From Alphaproteobacteria bacterium (GTDB lineage: Bacteria; Pseudomonadota; Alphaproteobacteria; Rhizobiales; JAJFHC01), in contig JAJFHD010000015.1 of NCBI GenBank assembly GCA_021775805.1, positions 62,001 through 126,000 of the forward strand: a stretch of DNA of 64,000 bases, read 5' to 3'. Numbering within the stretch: position 1 is the stretch's first letter; every line of letters begins with the position of its first letter. Below, one piece after another: positions 62,030 through 64,000 of this stretch. The notes beneath the pieces were generated by a model. That model made no database searches and was not told where the DNA came from. It was given only the letters and a program-made list of their open reading frames with translations. The translations under genes were made by a program, and so were the position numbers.

Positions 62030-64000
62030 TTATCTGCACGCCGCGGCCTGATTCGTACGTGCCTGGAGCATATCGACAGCTGTCTCGTCACCTGCCTTGG
62101 CGGCCTTGGCTAGCCAGTTGATACCGTTTCGACATTGGGTGGATCCCAGCAGCCACTCGCTTCCGTCGAGAAGTTTCTCACCAAACTTTCTCATGGCAAG
62201 AACGAACCCGCCTTCTGCCGCTCGTCGGACAAGGTCGTCTACTTCATTGGTGTTTCGTTTGGTAAGTCGGTACATCGTGGCCAATTGATACATCGCAACA
62301 GGATTTTGCTTTTCCTTGATCGCGAGATTGTATGCCGCTGCTGCAACTTTTCGATCTCTGTCAACCAAGGGAATGCCGTCGACCGATCCATCTCGGTATG
62401 CAAGCCCTTTCAGTGTCAAGGCTGCGGAATAAAGTTCGCTTGCCGCAAGTTCCAGTTCATGTAGGGCAACGTCATTGTCCTTGCCTATATGCGCTCGTGC
62501 CATTTGGTAGCGGTATCGGGTATCCTGAGTATCCGCGAAGGCCTTCCTGCACGATCGAATGGCAATATTGCGTTCAACGTCAGATAAGGATTTCAGATCG
62601 GCATTGGTCACGGCAATATGCTTTGCGTTCGGATCAACATTGTCGCCAGCTAGAGCATCGCATCTCGTGGCCGCCGCGAAGGTAAGGCCTACCCTGGCAA
62701 TTTTCTCCTGTTCGACGAGTTGCAATTCCTTGTCATCGACTACAGATGGAACACCGATTTTCGTAAGAAGCTCCTTGTCCCAAATTTTCCGTTGCTCATC
62801 CAACCAAATCGGCAAGCGCTCAAGTTCAGTAGGTGCGCCATAATGGTCCACCAGACTCATAGGAGTTTCTGGTGGTTCGTTCAGTCTTGCTACTTCTGCC
62901 TTGTGTTGAGAAACGAGTTGAGCATTCCCCTGCTTGAACTCGTCAATCACTTCCTTGTGTCCTTCTATCTCCTTCTCATACCATTCTGTCAGCTGAGACA
63001 GGAATCCTGGGGCATCATATTTGCTCACTAATTCCCTCGGCGTGATTGGCATCACGTCGTTTCGAATAGCCGCCATAGTGGCGCCCAATCCTACTATGCA
63101 GAAAACAACTGCTGCCATCCAGGCCCTCGCAGTTCGCGGTACAACGAAGGCAATGAAGTCAGAGAGTGGTTTTTCCTTTTTGGAATCGGATAGTTCCTTC
63201 TTCAACTCTTCGATCTGAGAATTCTTCTCTTCGATCTGAGAATTCTTCGCCTTTAAATTGCGTTCGTGGTCGGCCTTCGATTTTTCAATCTCTCTGTTCA
63301 GTCGATCTTCAAATTCCTCATTCAGTTTGGCGGCAAGGTCTGATTTGGACCTATCGACTTTCTCTTTGACCGCACTATCGAAACCTTTGGTGAGTTGCGC
63401 CAGGTCCTTTTCCAGTTCCGACTTGTGTGATCTCTCTGCACTGAGTTTCTCCTCAAAGTTTCGCTCAAGTTCGGCAACAGAGGACTTCAGATCCGTCAGC
63501 TCTTTTCGCTCGGGAGCGAATGCCAGCTCCTGCCATTGCAAGACGGCTTCCGACAAAAGTAATGCGCCTGCGGAGAAACTGTGCAGTATGTCAAACCGTG
63601 CCATGTCATCGGCGTTTTCAATCGAAATGTTGTTTTCGAATTGATTGAGGAAACCACCCCAGAGTTCTCTGGTCCCCTCGTCGAGCAGTTCGTGTCGTGC
63701 AGTCTCGTCAATTGTTGATCGGACGTCGGCGATCTGTCGTGGCCATCTGTTCTTTCCGATGACCGGATAACCCTCGCTGGGTGTATCGGGCCACAGGCAA
63801 GGATTCTGTTTACTTCCCTCAAGAGCTCTTTCAAGATACCGATGAATGTCCCTGATCGTGATGTCTTCCTTGGCGGAATTGCTGTTTGTTGCGTCTCCCG
63901 TCACCAATCCTTTGCAGAGATGATAGGTAAACACGCCCATTTCCAAATTTGGATCTTCTTTGGCGACCTCTGCTGGCAAGGCGGCTGTCAGCACAGTAAG
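62030..64000 (-). CDS. Caspase-related protein with coiled coil, membrane segment and Sel1-like repeats (partial)
   Basis: The frame is open to the window edge, so the N-terminus is missing. The visible 656 residues start in the tail of a C14 caspase fold (VLTAALPAEVAKEDPN, MGVFTYHLCKGLVTGDA, ITIRDIHRYLERAL, then QNPCLW), whose catalytic His and Cys would lie outside. A long charged coiled coil follows (about 165-270 of the visible part), including a duplicated KNSQIEE heptad. A membrane helix (AWMAAVVFCIVGLGATMAAI) and Sel1/TPR-like repeats (AAYNLAIKEKQNPVAMYQLA, INWLAKAAKAGDETAVDML) complete it. It is probably an inner-membrane signalling or effector protein. Confidence 0.78.
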   Translation of the reverse strand, partial: LTVLTAALPAEVAKEDPNLEMGVFTYHLCKGLVTGDATNSNSAKEDITIRDIHRYLERALEGSKQNPCLWPDTPSEGYPVIGKNRWPRQIADVRSTIDETARHELLDEGTRELWGGFLNQFENNISIENADDMARFDILHSFSAGALLLSEAVLQWQELAFAPERKELTDLKSSVAELERNFEEKLSAERSHKSELEKDLAQLTKGFDSAVKEKVDRSKSDLAAKLNEEFEDRLNREIEKSKADHERNLKAKNSQIEEKNSQIEELKKELSDSKKEKPLSDFIAFVVPRTARAWMAAVVFCIVGLGATMAAIRNDVMPITPRELVSKYDAPGFLSQLTEWYEKEIEGHKEVIDEFKQGNAQLVSQHKAEVARLNEPPETPMSLVDHYGAPTELERLPIWLDEQRKIWDKELLTKIGVPSVVDDKELQLVEQEKIARVGLTFAAATRCDALAGDNVDPNAKHIAVTNADLKSLSDVERNIAIRSCRKAFADTQDTRYRYQMARAHIGKDNDVALHELELAASELYSAALTLKGLAYRDGSVDGIPLVDRDRKVAAAAYNLAIKEKQNPVAMYQLATMYRLTKRNTNEVDDLVRRAAEGGFVLAMRKFGEKLLDGSEWLLGSTQCRNGINWLAKAAKAGDETAVDMLQARTNQAAACR
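63206..63247. repeat. 21-bp perfect tandem duplication inside the coiled coil
   Basis: Two identical 21-base units (63206-63226 and 63227-63247) encode KNSQIEE twice, one heptad each, on the minus strand. The reading frame is preserved. Confidence 0.9.

Overview
The window is about 64 kb of GC-rich bacterial chromosome with dense, mostly short operons. Gene content points to a free-living, probably marine or soil, heterotrophic alphaproteobacterium, perhaps Rhodospirillales- or Rhizobiales-like. The evidence is the rpiA/DUF2059/gor cluster, a plant-type DAHP synthase, a MaeB-type malic enzyme, tripartite tricarboxylate (TTT) and TAXI binding proteins, DUF1989, gamma-butyrobetaine-dioxygenase-like and caspase-like proteins. 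The taxonomic placement is inference from gene content only.

Layout. 1-10.6 kb: end of a lytic transglycosylase, NIPSNAP protein, Gfo/Idh oxidoreductase, a divergent HisA paralogue, a coupled D-cysteine desulfhydrase/TauE exporter pair, a lone receiver domain, an ACT protein, two orphan periplasmic binding proteins (TctC-like and TAXI), tRNA-Val(CAC), an MFS transporter and gph. 10.8-20.7 kb: LysE and EamA exporters, a caspase/formylglycine-generating-enzyme fusion, beta-carbonic anhydrase, DUF2817, succinate-semialdehyde dehydrogenase, rpiA, DUF2059. 20.7-31.8 kb: gor, a catabolic operon (HpcH aldolase, a truncated ORF, Ldh-type dehydrogenase), panB-panC, a TauD-like dioxygenase coupled to a LeuB-like dehydrogenase, GST, YbdK-type ligase, methyltransferase.

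31.8-37.3 kb is a rearranged patch. A divergent DUF1989 / class II glutamine amidotransferase pair occurs twice. One copy keeps only the first 23 codons of the amidotransferase, fused to an inverted fragment of a small membrane-protein gene that is intact at 31.9 kb. The other copy has an N-terminal deletion and frameshift in its DUF1989 gene. Both copies share a conserved block in the divergent promoter.

37.6-54.0 kb: DAHP synthase, small secreted proteins, nadE, a trimethylamine-dehydrogenase-like flavoprotein, lepB with maeB, a two-domain beta/gamma-crystallin protein, RraA-like protein, and a five-gene run tctC-tctB-tctA-VOC-adenylate cyclase. 54.0-64.0 kb is an accessory zone: a caspase gene cut off after its catalytic core, a cobalt-type nitrile hydratase (alpha, beta, accessory), an AT-richer methyltransferase, an XRE-cupin regulator divergent from an aminomutase-like/P5C-reductase-like pair, an RHS-repeat remnant flanked by short direct repeats, and, running off the end, a caspase-related protein with coiled coil, membrane segment and Sel1-like repeats.

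The most unusual features are three caspase-family proteins of different architecture, the duplicated and decaying DUF1989/amidotransferase locus with its shared operator-like block, a HisA paralogue with a changed catalytic residue, and the trimethylamine-dehydrogenase-like enzyme with a changed substrate-bowl residue. No CRISPR array, intact insertion sequence, prophage or rRNA was seen.
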